From Bradyrhizobium forestalis (lineage in GTDB: Bacteria; Pseudomonadota; Alphaproteobacteria; Rhizobiales; Xanthobacteraceae): a DNA stretch of 64,000 nt. Positions within the stretch are counted from its first letter, which is position 1. Each line of letters starts with the position of its first letter. Positions 34,298 to 42,915 of the stretch are shown here, piece after piece. The notes below the pieces were generated by a model, which made no database searches, was not told the origin of the DNA, and saw nothing but the letters and a program-made list of their open reading frames with translations. Position numbers and translations under genes: made by a program. Location: the NCBI RefSeq assembly GCF_002795245.1, contig NZ_PGVG01000002.1, positions 1-64,000 on the forward strand. Reading direction: 5' to 3'.

Positions 34298-34510
34298 ATG
34301 ACCGACCTCGAGTTGCGCGCACAATCGTTCGAGATCGCCTGGCGATATCTCGACCAGTCCGGCCTGCTCACGGGTGAGCATAAGGAATCCGCCCGCTTCA
34401 TCTTGAACCGGATCGACCGCATGATGTTGCGTGGCGAGCGACGTAGGCTGCTGCTGTCGAACGCCGCGATCGATGCCTATCGGGTGCGACCCGTCCTCGT
34501 GACGGCATGA
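34298..34510 (+). CDS. Hypothetical 70-residue protein
   Basis: Helical protein starting MTDLELRAQSFEIAWRYLDQ, then GEHKESARFILNRIDRMMLR, followed by RRRLLLSNAAIDAYR. The pattern resembles small rhizobial proteins without assigned domain. Probable single gene. Confidence 0.6.
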   Translation: MTDLELRAQSFEIAWRYLDQSGLLTGEHKESARFILNRIDRMMLRGERRRLLLSNAAIDAYRVRPVLVTA

Positions 34511-34529
34511 TCGACCAGATTGAACCAGT

Positions 34530-34605
34530 CATTAACGAATGCTCGGCCCTTCGATTCGCGATCGCGATTCGTGCTTTGCGAACGAAGCGGAGTCGGACCG
34601 TGAAC
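34530..34605. repeat. 76-nt palindromic repeat, copy 3 (diverged)
   Basis: Aligns without gaps to 5275-5350 and 5502-5577. Arms here are CGATCGCGATTCGTGC and GCGAACGAAGCGGAGTCG, less well paired than in the other two copies. Confidence 0.5.
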
Positions 34606-34612
34606 AAACGAA

Positions 34613-34630
34613 AAGCCCCCGAAGGGGCTT
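34613..34630 (-). terminator. Intrinsic terminator of the DUF2171 gene
   Basis: AAGCCCC / GGGGCTT hairpin with CGAA loop; on the minus strand followed by TTTTCGTTT. Located seven bases beyond the DUF2171 stop. Confidence 0.8.
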
Positions 34631-34636
34631 CGTGTT

Positions 34637-34843
34637 TCAGGCGGCCTCCGTCTTCGGTACGGCGTCGGCATTCACCGACAGCTTGACGATATCGCCTTCG
34701 ACGGCACCGACATATTTCGTGTCGATGTAGTGATGATGGTCCTTGGGACCTTCCGGGCTGTCCTTGCGCGTCAGCTTGATGCGGTTGCCCTCGACGCGAT
34801 CGACGGTGCCGACATGTGCGCCGTCCTTGCCGATGATCTTCAT
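34637..34843 (-). CDS. DUF2171 protein, start shortened by a nonsense codon
   Basis: A 68-residue beta-rich protein: MKIIGKDGAHVGTVDRVEGN, RIKLTRKD, HHHYIDTKYVGAVEGDIVKL. This is the DUF2171 (PRC-barrel-like) pattern. The family normally starts seven residues earlier; here ATG 34864 with a very strong AAGGAGGAG site is followed in frame by GCT GAG ATT TGA GAG CAC, then this ATG. So codon 5 is a stop (one base from CGA, Arg). Translation may restart at 34843 (weak GAGAG). Probably functional or just losing function. Confidence 0.75.
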   Translation of the reverse strand: MKIIGKDGAHVGTVDRVEGNRIKLTRKDSPEGPKDHHHYIDTKYVGAVEGDIVKLSVNADAVPKTEAA

Positions 34844-35059
34844 GTGCTCTCAAATCTCAGCCATGTTCTCCTCCTTGCACGGATTCAACTGCGAAGGCGC
34901 GTGTTCGTTGCAGCATGCGCGTTCGGGTGGCGGTCCCGGATCTGCCGACGGAGGTTTGGGGCGATCTCACCGCGGCCATTGCGCGGTGGTGGCGGGGCCA
35001 TCAGTCGGCAGGTGGTGAAGGATAGATTTTGTCGATAGCCCGGAAGGAGGGCGCGTCAA

Positions 35060-35302
35060 TCAGTCGACCGCCAGGCAATGCTCCAGTTGCGGCTTCTCGT
35101 GGCCGCGGCGCGCCCAATCCTGAACGGCGAAGGCAAGGTGATGCTGGCCCATTGCGGCGCCGATGATCGAGGCCTGGGCCACCTTGACGGGCCTCGTGAC
35201 CACATTGGTGTTCACCACGCCTGCGTCGACTGCCAAATACGATATCGCAACGATCGCGACCGCAGACGCGATCGCCATTCTCGTCAATTCGGATTGCTGC
35301 AT
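35060..35302 (-). CDS. Hypothetical small exported or membrane protein
   Basis: An 80-residue protein with an N-terminal hydrophobic helix (MAIASAVAIVAISYLAVDAG) following MQQSELTR. Later VVTRPVKVAQASIIGAAMGQ and a charged end. ATG 35302 preferred; a start seven codons upstream is possible. No family recognised. Confidence 0.6.
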   Translation of the reverse strand: MQQSELTRMAIASAVAIVAISYLAVDAGVVNTNVVTRPVKVAQASIIGAAMGQHHLAFAVQDWARRGHEKPQLEHCLAVD

Positions 35303-35419
35303 TAAGAAACCTATCGGGCGCATCTCGCCCGGCGCTTACATAAGGTTGATCGGCGCCGTTCAAAGGCCGGCGTATGGTTACCCACGCGTTCGTGAAGGGC
35401 GGGCCAACTGGCAATGGAC

Positions 35420-35463
35420 TGGCGATCCCGGCAGGACTCGAACCTGCAACCCGCGGAGTAGAA
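35420..35463 (-). repeat. 44-bp duplicate of the tRNA-Arg 3' end (att site)
   Basis: Exact copy of 37220-37263: CCA end, acceptor 3' strand, whole T-arm, variable loop and half of the anticodon arm. This is the classical footprint of site-specific integration at a tRNA gene: the intact gene is kept on one side and the displaced 3' end on the other. Confidence 0.9.
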
Positions 35464-35575
35464 GCATTCGGGAGTCGGATGCAAAATCCACGACTTATCC
35501 GAGGCTTAGGTCTATCCGCATAACGCTCCGGTGGATGCTCCGGTGATCCAAGGCACAGCCGTTGCTATGAGGCAG

Positions 35576-36454
35576 TTAGTCGCTAAATCGGGGGCGGTTG
35601 CCTTTAGATTTCTCGACTACCCCGGCAGCATCTAATGCCTGAATGGCATCTTCAACCTGTCGATTGAATGCGCCGTGACTCATGAATGCCCTAAACTCTC
35701 GGTATCGTACCGAGAGAGCCGCACGCACATGATCAGGGACGCCGCCCGATTTTACCCACTCCTCTAGAACCAAATCGTGAATTCGCCTTAAGGCTGTTTG
35801 CGACGAGTCATCTTGATTTGGTGCGTTGCTTAAAGTGATCTGAGCCACCGAGCCAGCCAATCGATGGATTTGAGACTGCATGTCACCAAGCATGGACAAT
35901 ATTGCTTTTTCAGCAGGCTCTTCAACGCTATCGAATTTCACGGTTTTGAAAGGACCAAAGCTTTGGATGAAAGACACGCTGTCGGGATTATCCTTCGACG
36001 CCAGGTACGTGCTGGTTACCTTCTTCGCGAGCGCTGCTTTGAAGGTCTCGATGGCCCCATGGCGAAGATCCCTCGGATACGGCAAGTGCTCAATCATGCC
36101 GGTGTCGAACATGAAGGGCGTTTTATCGTCCTTGACAATGACGACTGGCTTGTCGAATGCCAGGCGCATTCCTAGTTCAAAGAGCACGTTGGGGTTGCGT
36201 CCGCTAACATCGCAGACGACAATTGGATCTGCATAAACGTTCTGAATGATCCGTCGATGTATGATCCCGGTTTCGTCTCCCTCGCTGACCATCCGAACGT
36301 TAAAGCTTGGCGATTTGAGTGTTTCGACCGCGGTGGAGATAATTTTCCGCACGTCTTCCCAATGACTGGCTGAGCAATTGTCGAAATCCGCCAACGGCAT
36401 GATCAAGCCGCAATGCAATTGATCCGTCTCGAGGATTGGGGCACTAGCTTCCAT
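35576..36454 (-). CDS. Protein with a nucleoside-deoxyribosyltransferase/TIR-like domain
   Basis: A 292-residue soluble protein. Residues 13-110 look like the Rossmann-type fold shared by nucleoside 2-deoxyribosyltransferases and TIR-like enzymes: HCGLIMPLADFD, IIQNVYADPIVVCDVSGRNP and NPNVLFELGMRLAFDKPVVI, where E93 occupies the place of the catalytic Glu of those enzymes. The remainder (about 150-292) is helical, with a possible winged-helix-like end (RQVEDAIQALDAAGVVEKS). It is the cargo of the mini-island with an XRE regulator upstream. A nucleotide- or NAD-cleaving effector (defence) is a reasonable guess, not shown. The catalytic nature of E93 is from family knowledge. Confidence 0.65.
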   Translation of the reverse strand: MEASAPILETDQLHCGLIMPLADFDNCSASHWEDVRKIISTAVETLKSPSFNVRMVSEGDETGIIHRRIIQNVYADPIVVCDVSGRNPNVLFELGMRLAFDKPVVIVKDDKTPFMFDTGMIEHLPYPRDLRHGAIETFKAALAKKVTSTYLASKDNPDSVSFIQSFGPFKTVKFDSVEEPAEKAILSMLGDMQSQIHRLAGSVAQITLSNAPNQDDSSQTALRRIHDLVLEEWVKSGGVPDHVRAALSVRYREFRAFMSHGAFNRQVEDAIQALDAAGVVEKSKGNRPRFSD

Positions 36455-36557
36455 TAGCGTGCCCCATGGCTAAAGATCGGTGCATAGGGCAAGCGCCTTT
36501 TCGTGTTTTGTAGCGTACGAATGATTTCGTCTTGTTGCATTTTTCCCCCTGCTTAAT

Positions 36558-36845
36558 TCATTCTGATTGTCGATCACGGTAATCCGCGTCTTGTTGTGTT
36601 CGCCGCTCCAATTCCAGCAAGCTCGGGGCGAGCTGGACCGGGATGCCAGATGCAATGCCGTGGTAGATCCAATCGAGTGTGACCCCGGTGACCTTGCAGA
36701 CCTTAAATGCTTGGTAGATCGAAATCCTCCTCAAACCATTTTCATAGTTGTTCCAAGCTTGAGGTTCAATTCCTGCGAGCCGGCACCACTTGGCTTGGTT
36801 AAGACCCGTGGCTTGCCGCGTCCACTTCAGGCGCGCGGCAATCAT
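36558..36845 (-). CDS. XRE-family helix-turn-helix regulator
   Basis: A 95-residue DNA-binding protein: RLKWTRQATGLNQAKWCRLA, GIEPQAWNNYENGLRRISIY is a lambda-repressor-type HTH; VTGVTLDWIYHGIASGIP follows. It lies upstream of the effector-like gene in the same direction (gap 103 bases) and probably controls it and itself. A perfect 7-bp-arm inverted repeat lies 47 bases upstream of its start. Confidence 0.88.
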   Translation of the reverse strand: MIAARLKWTRQATGLNQAKWCRLAGIEPQAWNNYENGLRRISIYQAFKVCKVTGVTLDWIYHGIASGIPVQLAPSLLELERRTQQDADYRDRQSE

Positions 36846-36891
36846 AGGAACGCTTGTTTGGTTCGACGCATCTCGTCCTTAGGGCGACCTT

Positions 36892-36910
36892 GCTACACGC
36901 TTTGTGTAGC
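36892..36910. promoter_or_regulatory. Inverted repeat, likely XRE operator
   Basis: GCTACAC-GCTTT-GTGTAGC, perfect arms and 5-bp centre, just upstream of the XRE gene. Position and symmetry fit autoregulation; not proven. Confidence 0.55.
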
Positions 36911-37219
36911 CGGTGCATAACTCGCCGCATTGCAGCTCTGAATCGGATAATCGGAAATTCTACAATCGCTTGAGAAAGCTATCGTTTCGTCGCAGCAACC
37001 CGCGGATTAAATATCCGCGACTCTATGCAATCAACAGAAACTGATTGACGAATCGATTCAAACGCTTGCGGCGCGCAGCCGCAGCGTAACTGGCACCGCA
37101 GCCCGATCGCTCCGGTGATTTCTCCGGTGATCGGTGCCCCAATTGTCAGCATTTGCGATGATAAAAAGGCGAATAATGCTGTTTTTTAGAAAGTTAGCAC
37201 ATTGATTTTATTGAGTATT

Positions 37220-37296
37220 TGGCGATCCCGGCAGGACTCGAACCTGCAACCCGCGGAGTAGAAATCCGCTACTCTATCCAGTTGAGCTACGGGACC
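37220..37296 (-). tRNA. tRNA-Arg (anticodon TCT)
   Basis: Read on the minus strand: acceptor GGTCCCG / CGGGATC, D-arm GCTC...GAGT, anticodon arm GCGGA-TTTCTAC-TCCGC with TCT, T-arm GCAGG-TTCGAGT-CCTGC, discriminator G and encoded CCA. 77 nt. Intact gene at the edge of the mini-island; its 3' 44 bases are duplicated at 35420. Confidence 0.95.
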
Positions 37297-37701
37297 GTCT
37301 TGAGCCGGCCGGTTGGGACGGCTGGCCGTTCATCTAGCATGCCAATATGAAAAATTGGGTGTTTCGCCAAGCCTGAACCGAACCGTTTTCCTCAATGGGG
37401 CGACAAAGCGGAACGGTGGGGTGTCAGGGTGCCGGGTTGAGCGGCAGCGGACTGGACGATGGATCACATCGCCGGGACCGCTGATTAGCTTCCGGGACAT
37501 GGCCGCCGGTCGACTGGTCTGATAGTGCTGCGCCATCAGGACGGCGTGCGCGGCGGTATCTCGATCGGTCTCCTCTGGACCTGCCTTGTCATGGCGAATG
37601 CGACGTTTTGCACCTTACGGTTCCATCGCCTTGAGTCCGTCACCTTTCCGCGCATTTCATGCGACAAGCGGCGTTCGTCCGCGATTTCCGGGAGTCCATC
37701 C
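37297..37701. other. Intergenic region between tRNA-Arg and the macroglobulin gene
   Basis: About 400 bases. An open frame runs through it into the macroglobulin gene, but the protein-like signal peptide starts only at 37702, so this part is taken as leader. No other gene or repeat seen. Confidence 0.45.
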
Positions 37702-40700
37702 ATGATCGGTCTTGTTCGCGCCGTCACAATCTGCGCCGCGCTGGCGCTCGGCCTTGTCGCTGCGCAGGCCGCCGACAAAGCCTTCAAGCGCGACGATCTC
37801 GCCGATTCCGCGATCAAGCTGGAGGCCCAGATCAAGGGCGAGGCGGGACCGGTCGCCAAGTCCAGCGCGACGCTGAAGACGGACGCCGACGCCGCCTTCC
37901 GGCGCAATGATTATCGCACCGGCCTCTCGGTGCTCGGCCAGATCGCCGCGACCACGCCCGAGGATGCCGGCAACTGGCTGCGGCTCGCCAAGGCCATCTT
38001 CCAGATCTCGCCGAAGAGCTCGAGCGAGCAGACGTTCCTGCTCGAGCGAGCCTCGACCGCGGCTTACATTGCTTACCAGCGCGCCGGCAATCCGGGCGAG
38101 GAGGCAGACGCGCTCGCCGTGCTCGGCAAGTCGCTGGCCGAACGAAAACTGTGGCGGCCGGCGCTGGACGCATTGCGGCTATCGCTCGACCTGCGCGAGG
38201 TCGCCGACGTCCGCGGCCAATACGAGAAGATGCGCGACGAGCACGGCTTCCGGCTGCTCGACTATACCGTGGACTCGGACTCGGCGAGCCCGCGTGCCTG
38301 CTTCCAGTTCTCGGAAGAACTGGCCAAGCGGACCGATTTCGCGCCGTTCCTGGCGCTGGCAGGCCAGGACAAGCCGGCGCTGTCGGCCGAGGGCAAGCAG
38401 CTCTGCGTCGACGGGCTGAAGCACGGCGAGCGCTACAACATCAATCTGCGCGCCGGCCTGCCGTCCACGGTGAAGGAGGGGCTGCCGAAATCGGCTGAGT
38501 TCAACATCTATGTGCGCGATCGCAAACCGTTCGTGCGCTTCACCAGCCGGGCCTATGTGCTGCCGCGGACCGGCCAGCGCGGCATTCCCGTGGTCAGCGT
38601 CAACACGCCCGCGGTCAACATCAACGTCTTCCGGATCGGCGACCGCAACCTGATCAACACGGTGGTCGACAGCGATTTCCAGAAGACGCTGTCGAAATAC
38701 CAGCTCAGCGATCTCGGCGACGAGCGCGGCGTCAAGGTCTGGTCCGGCGAGCTCGCGACCGCGATGACACTGAACCAGGACGTCACGACGGCATTCCCGG
38801 TCGACCAGGCGCTGGGCGAGCTCCAGCCCGGCGTCTACGTGATGACCGCCGCGGCCAAGGGCCCGGGCTCGGACGACGACTACCAGCTCGCGACGCAATG
38901 GTTCATCGTCTCCGACCTCGGCGTCTCCGCTTACTCCGGCAATGACGGCATCCATGTCTTCGTCAACTCGCTGGCCTCGACCGATCCGGTCGGCAAGGCC
39001 GAGGTGCGGCTGGTGGCCCGCAACAACGAGATCCTGGCGGCGCGCAAGACTCACGAGTCCGGTCACGTGCTGTTCGAGGCGGGCCTTGCGCGCGGCGAGG
39101 GCGGTCTGTCGCCGGCAATGCTGACGGTCACGGGCGAGAAGGCCGACTACGCCTTCCTGAGCCTGAAGCCCTCGGCCTTCGACCTGTCCGCCCGCGGCGT
39201 CGCCGGCCGCGCGGTGCCCGCCGGCGCCGATGCCTTCGTCTATGCCGAGCGCGGCGTCTACCGCTCCAGCGAGACCGTCTATCTCACCGCGCTGCTCCGC
39301 GACGGGCAGGGCAATGCGGTGACCGGCGGGCCTCTGACGCTGGTGATCGAGCGCCCCGACGGTGTCGAATTCCGCCGTGCGGTGCTGGCCGATCAGGGCG
39401 CCGGGGGCCGCACCCTGTCCGTGCCGCTCAATTCGGCCGTTCCGACCGGAACCTGGCGCGTGCGCGCCTTCACCGATCCAAAGGGCTCCTCGGTCGGCGA
39501 GACCACCTTCATGGTCGAGGACTACGTTCCCGACAGGATCGAATTCGACTTGTCCGCCAAGGACAAGCTGATCAAAGCTAACACTCCAGTGGAGCTGAAG
39601 GCGGACGGCCATTTCCTCTATGGCGCGCCGGCTTCGGGCCTCCAGCTCGAAGGCGACATGCTGGTGGCGCCTGCGAGCGAACGTCCTGGCTTTGCCGGCT
39701 ATCAGTTCGGCGTCGCCGACGAGGAGACCACCTCGAACGAGCGCACGCCGCTCGAGAACCTGCCCGAGGCCGACGCCAATGGCGTTGCGACCTTTCCGGT
39801 GACACTGGACAAGCAGCCGGCCTCGACGCGTCCGCAGGAGGCGCAGATCTTCGTCCGCATGGTCGAGACCGGCGGCCGCGCTGTCGAGCGCAAGCTCGTG
39901 CTGCCGGTCGCGCCCGCCACCGCCATGATCGGCATCAAGCCGCTGTTCGGCGACAAGAACGTCGCAGAGGGCGACAAGGCCGAGTTCGACATCGTGTTCG
40001 TCTCGCCCGAGGGCGAGAAGCTGCGTCGCGACGGCCTGCGCTACGAGCTCCTGAAGATGGAGTCGCGCTACCAGTGGTATCGCCAGAACAATTACTGGGA
40101 GTACGAGCCGGTCAAGTCGACCTCGCGCGTCGCCGACGGTGATGTCACCATCGCGGCCGACAAGCCGTCGCGCATCTCGCTGACGCCGCAGCCCGGCCGT
40201 TACAGGCTGGATGTGAAGTCGAACGACGCGGACGGCCCGGTGACCTCGGTGCAGTTCGACGTCGGCTGGTATTCCGACGGCAGCGCCGATACGCCGGACC
40301 TGCTGGAGACCTCGATCGACAAGCCGCAATACGCCTCCGGCGACACCATGACGGTGTCGGTCAACGTCCGCAGCGCCGGCAAGCTGACCATCAACGTGCT
40401 CGGCGACCGCCTGCTGACGACGCAGACCGTCGACGTCAAGGAAGGCACCGCACAGGTCAAGCTCCCGATCGGCAAGGACTGGGGCACCGGCGCCTATGTG
40501 GTGGCGACGCTGCGCCGTCCGCTGGATGCGGCTGCCCAGCGCATGCCGGGCCGGGCGATCGGCCTGAAATGGTTTGGCATCGACAAGCAGACCCGCACGC
40601 TCCAGGTGAAACTGACGCCGCCGGCGCTGATCCGGCCGAACTCGACGCTGAAGATCCCGGTCAAGCTCGACGGCCTCAATCCGGGCGAGGACGCCAAGGT

Positions 40701-42906
40701 CGTCATCGCCGCGGTCGACGTCGGCATCCTCAATCTCACCAACTACAAGCCGCCGGCGCCGGATGATTACTATCTCGGCCAGCGCCGCCTGAGCGCGGAG
40801 ATCCGCGATCTCTACGGCCAGCTGATCGACGGCATGTCGGGCACGCGTGGCCAGATCAAGTCCGGCGGCGACGCCGGTGCGGGCGAGCTCCAGGGCTCGC
40901 CGCCCACGCAAAAGCCGCTGGCGCTCTATTCCGGCATCGTCACCGTCGCCGCCGACGGCACCGCGGAAGTGAGCTTCGATATTCCGGAGTTCGCCGGCAC
41001 CGCCCGCGTCATGGCGGTGGCGTGGACTGCCACAAAACTCGGCCGCGCCAACACCGACGCCGTGATCCGCGATCCCGTGGTGCTGACGACGACGCTGCCG
41101 CGCTTCCTGCTCAATGGCGACCACGGCACGGTCAACCTGGAGATCGACAATGTCGAGGGCCAGGCCGGCGACTACGTGATCAGCGTGAAGACCGGCGGCC
41201 CGGTGAAGATGACCGGCAATCCCGCCACGACGGTCAAGCTCGCCGCCAAGCAGCGCAATTCGTTCTCGCTTGCGCTCGATGCGACGGCGGCGGGGCAGGC
41301 GACGCTCGACGTCGATATCAAGGGTCCGAACGGCCTGGCCCTGGCGCGGCACTATGCGTTCGACGTCAAGGCGGCGACCCAGGTGCTGGCGCGGCGCTCG
41401 ATCCGGACGCTGGCCAAGGGCGAGAGCCTGACGCTGACTTCGGACATGTTCTCCGACCTCGTGCCGGGCACCGGCAGCGTCTCGGTCTCGGCCAGCCTGT
41501 CGACCGCGCTCGATGCGGCGACGACCCTCAAGGCGCTCGATCGCTATCCCTATGGCTGCTCGGAGCAGATCACGAGCCGGGCGATGCCGCTGCTCTATGT
41601 CAACGACCTCGCGGCCGGCGCGCATCTCGCCATGGACACCGAGGTCGACCAGCGCATCCGCGATGCGATCGAGCGTCTGTTGGCGCGCCAGGGCTCGAAC
41701 GGCTCGTTCGGCCTGTGGTCGGCCGGGGGAGACGACGCCTGGCTCGATGCATACGTGACGGACTTCCTCACCCGGGCCCGCGAGAAGGGCTTTGCGGTGC
41801 CGGACGTGCTGTTCAAGAACGCGCTCGACCGTATCAGAAACTCCGTCGTCAATGCCAACGAGCCGGAGAAGGACGGCGGCCGCGATCTCGCCTATGGCCT
41901 CTACGTGCTCGCGCGTAACGGCGCTGCTCCCATCGGTGACCTCCGCTATCTCGCCGACACCAAGCTGAACAACCTCGCAACGCCCATCGCGAAGTCGCAG
42001 CTTGCCGCAGCGCTCGCCCTGGTCGGCGATCGAAATCGCGCCGAGCGGGTCTATGGTGCCGCGCTCGACAGCCTCGCGCCAAAGCCCGTGCTTGAGTTCG
42101 GCCGCACCGACTATGGCTCGCAGCTGCGCGATGCCGCAGCATTGGTGTCGCTCGCCAGCGAAGGCAACGCGCCGAAGGCGACGCTGACGCAGGCAGTGTC
42201 GCGGGTCGAGACCGCGCGCGGGCTGACGCCCTACACCTCCACGCAGGAGAATGCGTGGCTGGTGCTGGCCGCACGTGCGCTCGCCAAGGAGAACCTGTCC
42301 ATGGAAGTGGATGGCCAGCCGGTCAAGACTGCGCTGTATCGCAGCTACAAGGCCGCGACGCTGGAGGGCAAGCCGCTGAAGATCACCAACACCGGCGACG
42401 CACCGGTGCAGGCGGTGGTCTCGGTGTCCGGCTCGCCGGTGACGCCGGAACCGGCGGCATCGAACGGCTTCAAGATCGAGCGCAGCTACTACACGCTCGA
42501 CGGCAAGCCCGCCGACATCAGCAAGGTCAAGCAGAACCAGCGATTTGCGGTGGTGCTGAAGATCACCGAGGCCAAGCCGGAGTACGGCCACGTCATGGTA
42601 TCCGACTATCTGCCGGCCGGTCTTGAGATCGACAATCCGAAACTGGTCTCGTCCGGCGACAGCGGCACGCTGGACTGGATCGAGGACGGCGAGGAGCCTG
42701 AAGACACCGAGTTCCGCGACGATCGCTTCACCGCGGCCGTCGACCGGGCCTCGGACTCCAAGTCGGTGTTCACCGTCGCCTATGTCGTGCGCGCGGTCTC
42801 GCCCGGCAAATACGTGCTGCCGCAGGCCTATGTCGAGGACATGTACAACCCCTCGCGCTATGGCCGCACCGGCACGGGGACGGTCGAGGTGCGGGTGGCG
42901 AAGTGA
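37702..42906 (+). CDS. Alpha-2-macroglobulin family lipoprotein-like/periplasmic protein
   Basis: A 1734-residue protein with a signal peptide (IGLVRAVTICAALALGLVA, cleavage near AQA). Contains macroglobulin beta domains (VYAERGVYRSSETVYLTALL, TFMVEDYVPDRIEFDLSAKD), a bait-like region, and the thioester motif C1286-S-E-Q in YPYGCSEQITSR followed by the alpha-alpha toroid (GSNGSFGLWSAGGDDAWLDA). Bacterial A2M proteins trap proteases that breach the outer membrane and are typically paired with PbpC, the next gene (gap 9 bases), which repairs peptidoglycan. GGGAG precedes ATG 37702. Length is normal for the family. The huge antisense open frame is a GC shadow. Confidence 0.93.
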   Translation: MIGLVRAVTICAALALGLVAAQAADKAFKRDDLADSAIKLEAQIKGEAGPVAKSSATLKTDADAAFRRNDYRTGLSVLGQIAATTPEDAGNWLRLAKAIFQISPKSSSEQTFLLERASTAAYIAYQRAGNPGEEADALAVLGKSLAERKLWRPALDALRLSLDLREVADVRGQYEKMRDEHGFRLLDYTVDSDSASPRACFQFSEELAKRTDFAPFLALAGQDKPALSAEGKQLCVDGLKHGERYNINLRAGLPSTVKEGLPKSAEFNIYVRDRKPFVRFTSRAYVLPRTGQRGIPVVSVNTPAVNINVFRIGDRNLINTVVDSDFQKTLSKYQLSDLGDERGVKVWSGELATAMTLNQDVTTAFPVDQALGELQPGVYVMTAAAKGPGSDDDYQLATQWFIVSDLGVSAYSGNDGIHVFVNSLASTDPVGKAEVRLVARNNEILAARKTHESGHVLFEAGLARGEGGLSPAMLTVTGEKADYAFLSLKPSAFDLSARGVAGRAVPAGADAFVYAERGVYRSSETVYLTALLRDGQGNAVTGGPLTLVIERPDGVEFRRAVLADQGAGGRTLSVPLNSAVPTGTWRVRAFTDPKGSSVGETTFMVEDYVPDRIEFDLSAKDKLIKANTPVELKADGHFLYGAPASGLQLEGDMLVAPASERPGFAGYQFGVADEETTSNERTPLENLPEADANGVATFPVTLDKQPASTRPQEAQIFVRMVETGGRAVERKLVLPVAPATAMIGIKPLFGDKNVAEGDKAEFDIVFVSPEGEKLRRDGLRYELLKMESRYQWYRQNNYWEYEPVKSTSRVADGDVTIAADKPSRISLTPQPGRYRLDVKSNDADGPVTSVQFDVGWYSDGSADTPDLLETSIDKPQYASGDTMTVSVNVRSAGKLTINVLGDRLLTTQTVDVKEGTAQVKLPIGKDWGTGAYVVATLRRPLDAAAQRMPGRAIGLKWFGIDKQTRTLQVKLTPPALIRPNSTLKIPVKLDGLNPGEDAKVVIAAVDVGILNLTNYKPPAPDDYYLGQRRLSAEIRDLYGQLIDGMSGTRGQIKSGGDAGAGELQGSPPTQKPLALYSGIVTVAADGTAEVSFDIPEFAGTARVMAVAWTATKLGRANTDAVIRDPVVLTTTLPRFLLNGDHGTVNLEIDNVEGQAGDYVISVKTGGPVKMTGNPATTVKLAAKQRNSFSLALDATAAGQATLDVDIKGPNGLALARHYAFDVKAATQVLARRSIRTLAKGESLTLTSDMFSDLVPGTGSVSVSASLSTALDAATTLKALDRYPYGCSEQITSRAMPLLYVNDLAAGAHLAMDTEVDQRIRDAIERLLARQGSNGSFGLWSAGGDDAWLDAYVTDFLTRAREKGFAVPDVLFKNALDRIRNSVVNANEPEKDGGRDLAYGLYVLARNGAAPIGDLRYLADTKLNNLATPIAKSQLAAALALVGDRNRAERVYGAALDSLAPKPVLEFGRTDYGSQLRDAAALVSLASEGNAPKATLTQAVSRVETARGLTPYTSTQENAWLVLAARALAKENLSMEVDGQPVKTALYRSYKAATLEGKPLKITNTGDAPVQAVVSVSGSPVTPEPAASNGFKIERSYYTLDGKPADISKVKQNQRFAVVLKITEAKPEYGHVMVSDYLPAGLEIDNPKLVSSGDSGTLDWIEDGEEPEDTEFRDDRFTAAVDRASDSKSVFTVAYVVRAVSPGKYVLPQAYVEDMYNPSRYGRTGTGTVEVRVAK

Positions 42907-42915
42907 GGTGGTGAG

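Larger units (their letters stand above)
35420..37263. mobile_element. 1.8-kb genomic mini-island integrated at tRNA-Arg(TCT)
   Basis: Bounded by exact 44-bp direct repeats of the tRNA-Arg 3' end, 1800 bases apart. Inside, base composition is visibly more AT-rich than the neighbours. It contains only two genes (35576 and 36558, both minus), a likely repressor operator (36892-36910), and about 300 noncoding bases (36911-37219) with a further degenerate tRNA-Arg-like stretch near 37006-37040. No integrase is present, so it is either a remnant or a satellite mobilised by an integrase elsewhere. Confidence 0.8.

Noticed and set aside
35420-35500. Second tRNA-Arg gene
   Set aside because: Only the 3' 44 bases match; the rest of the cloverleaf is missing. 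It is an attachment-site copy.
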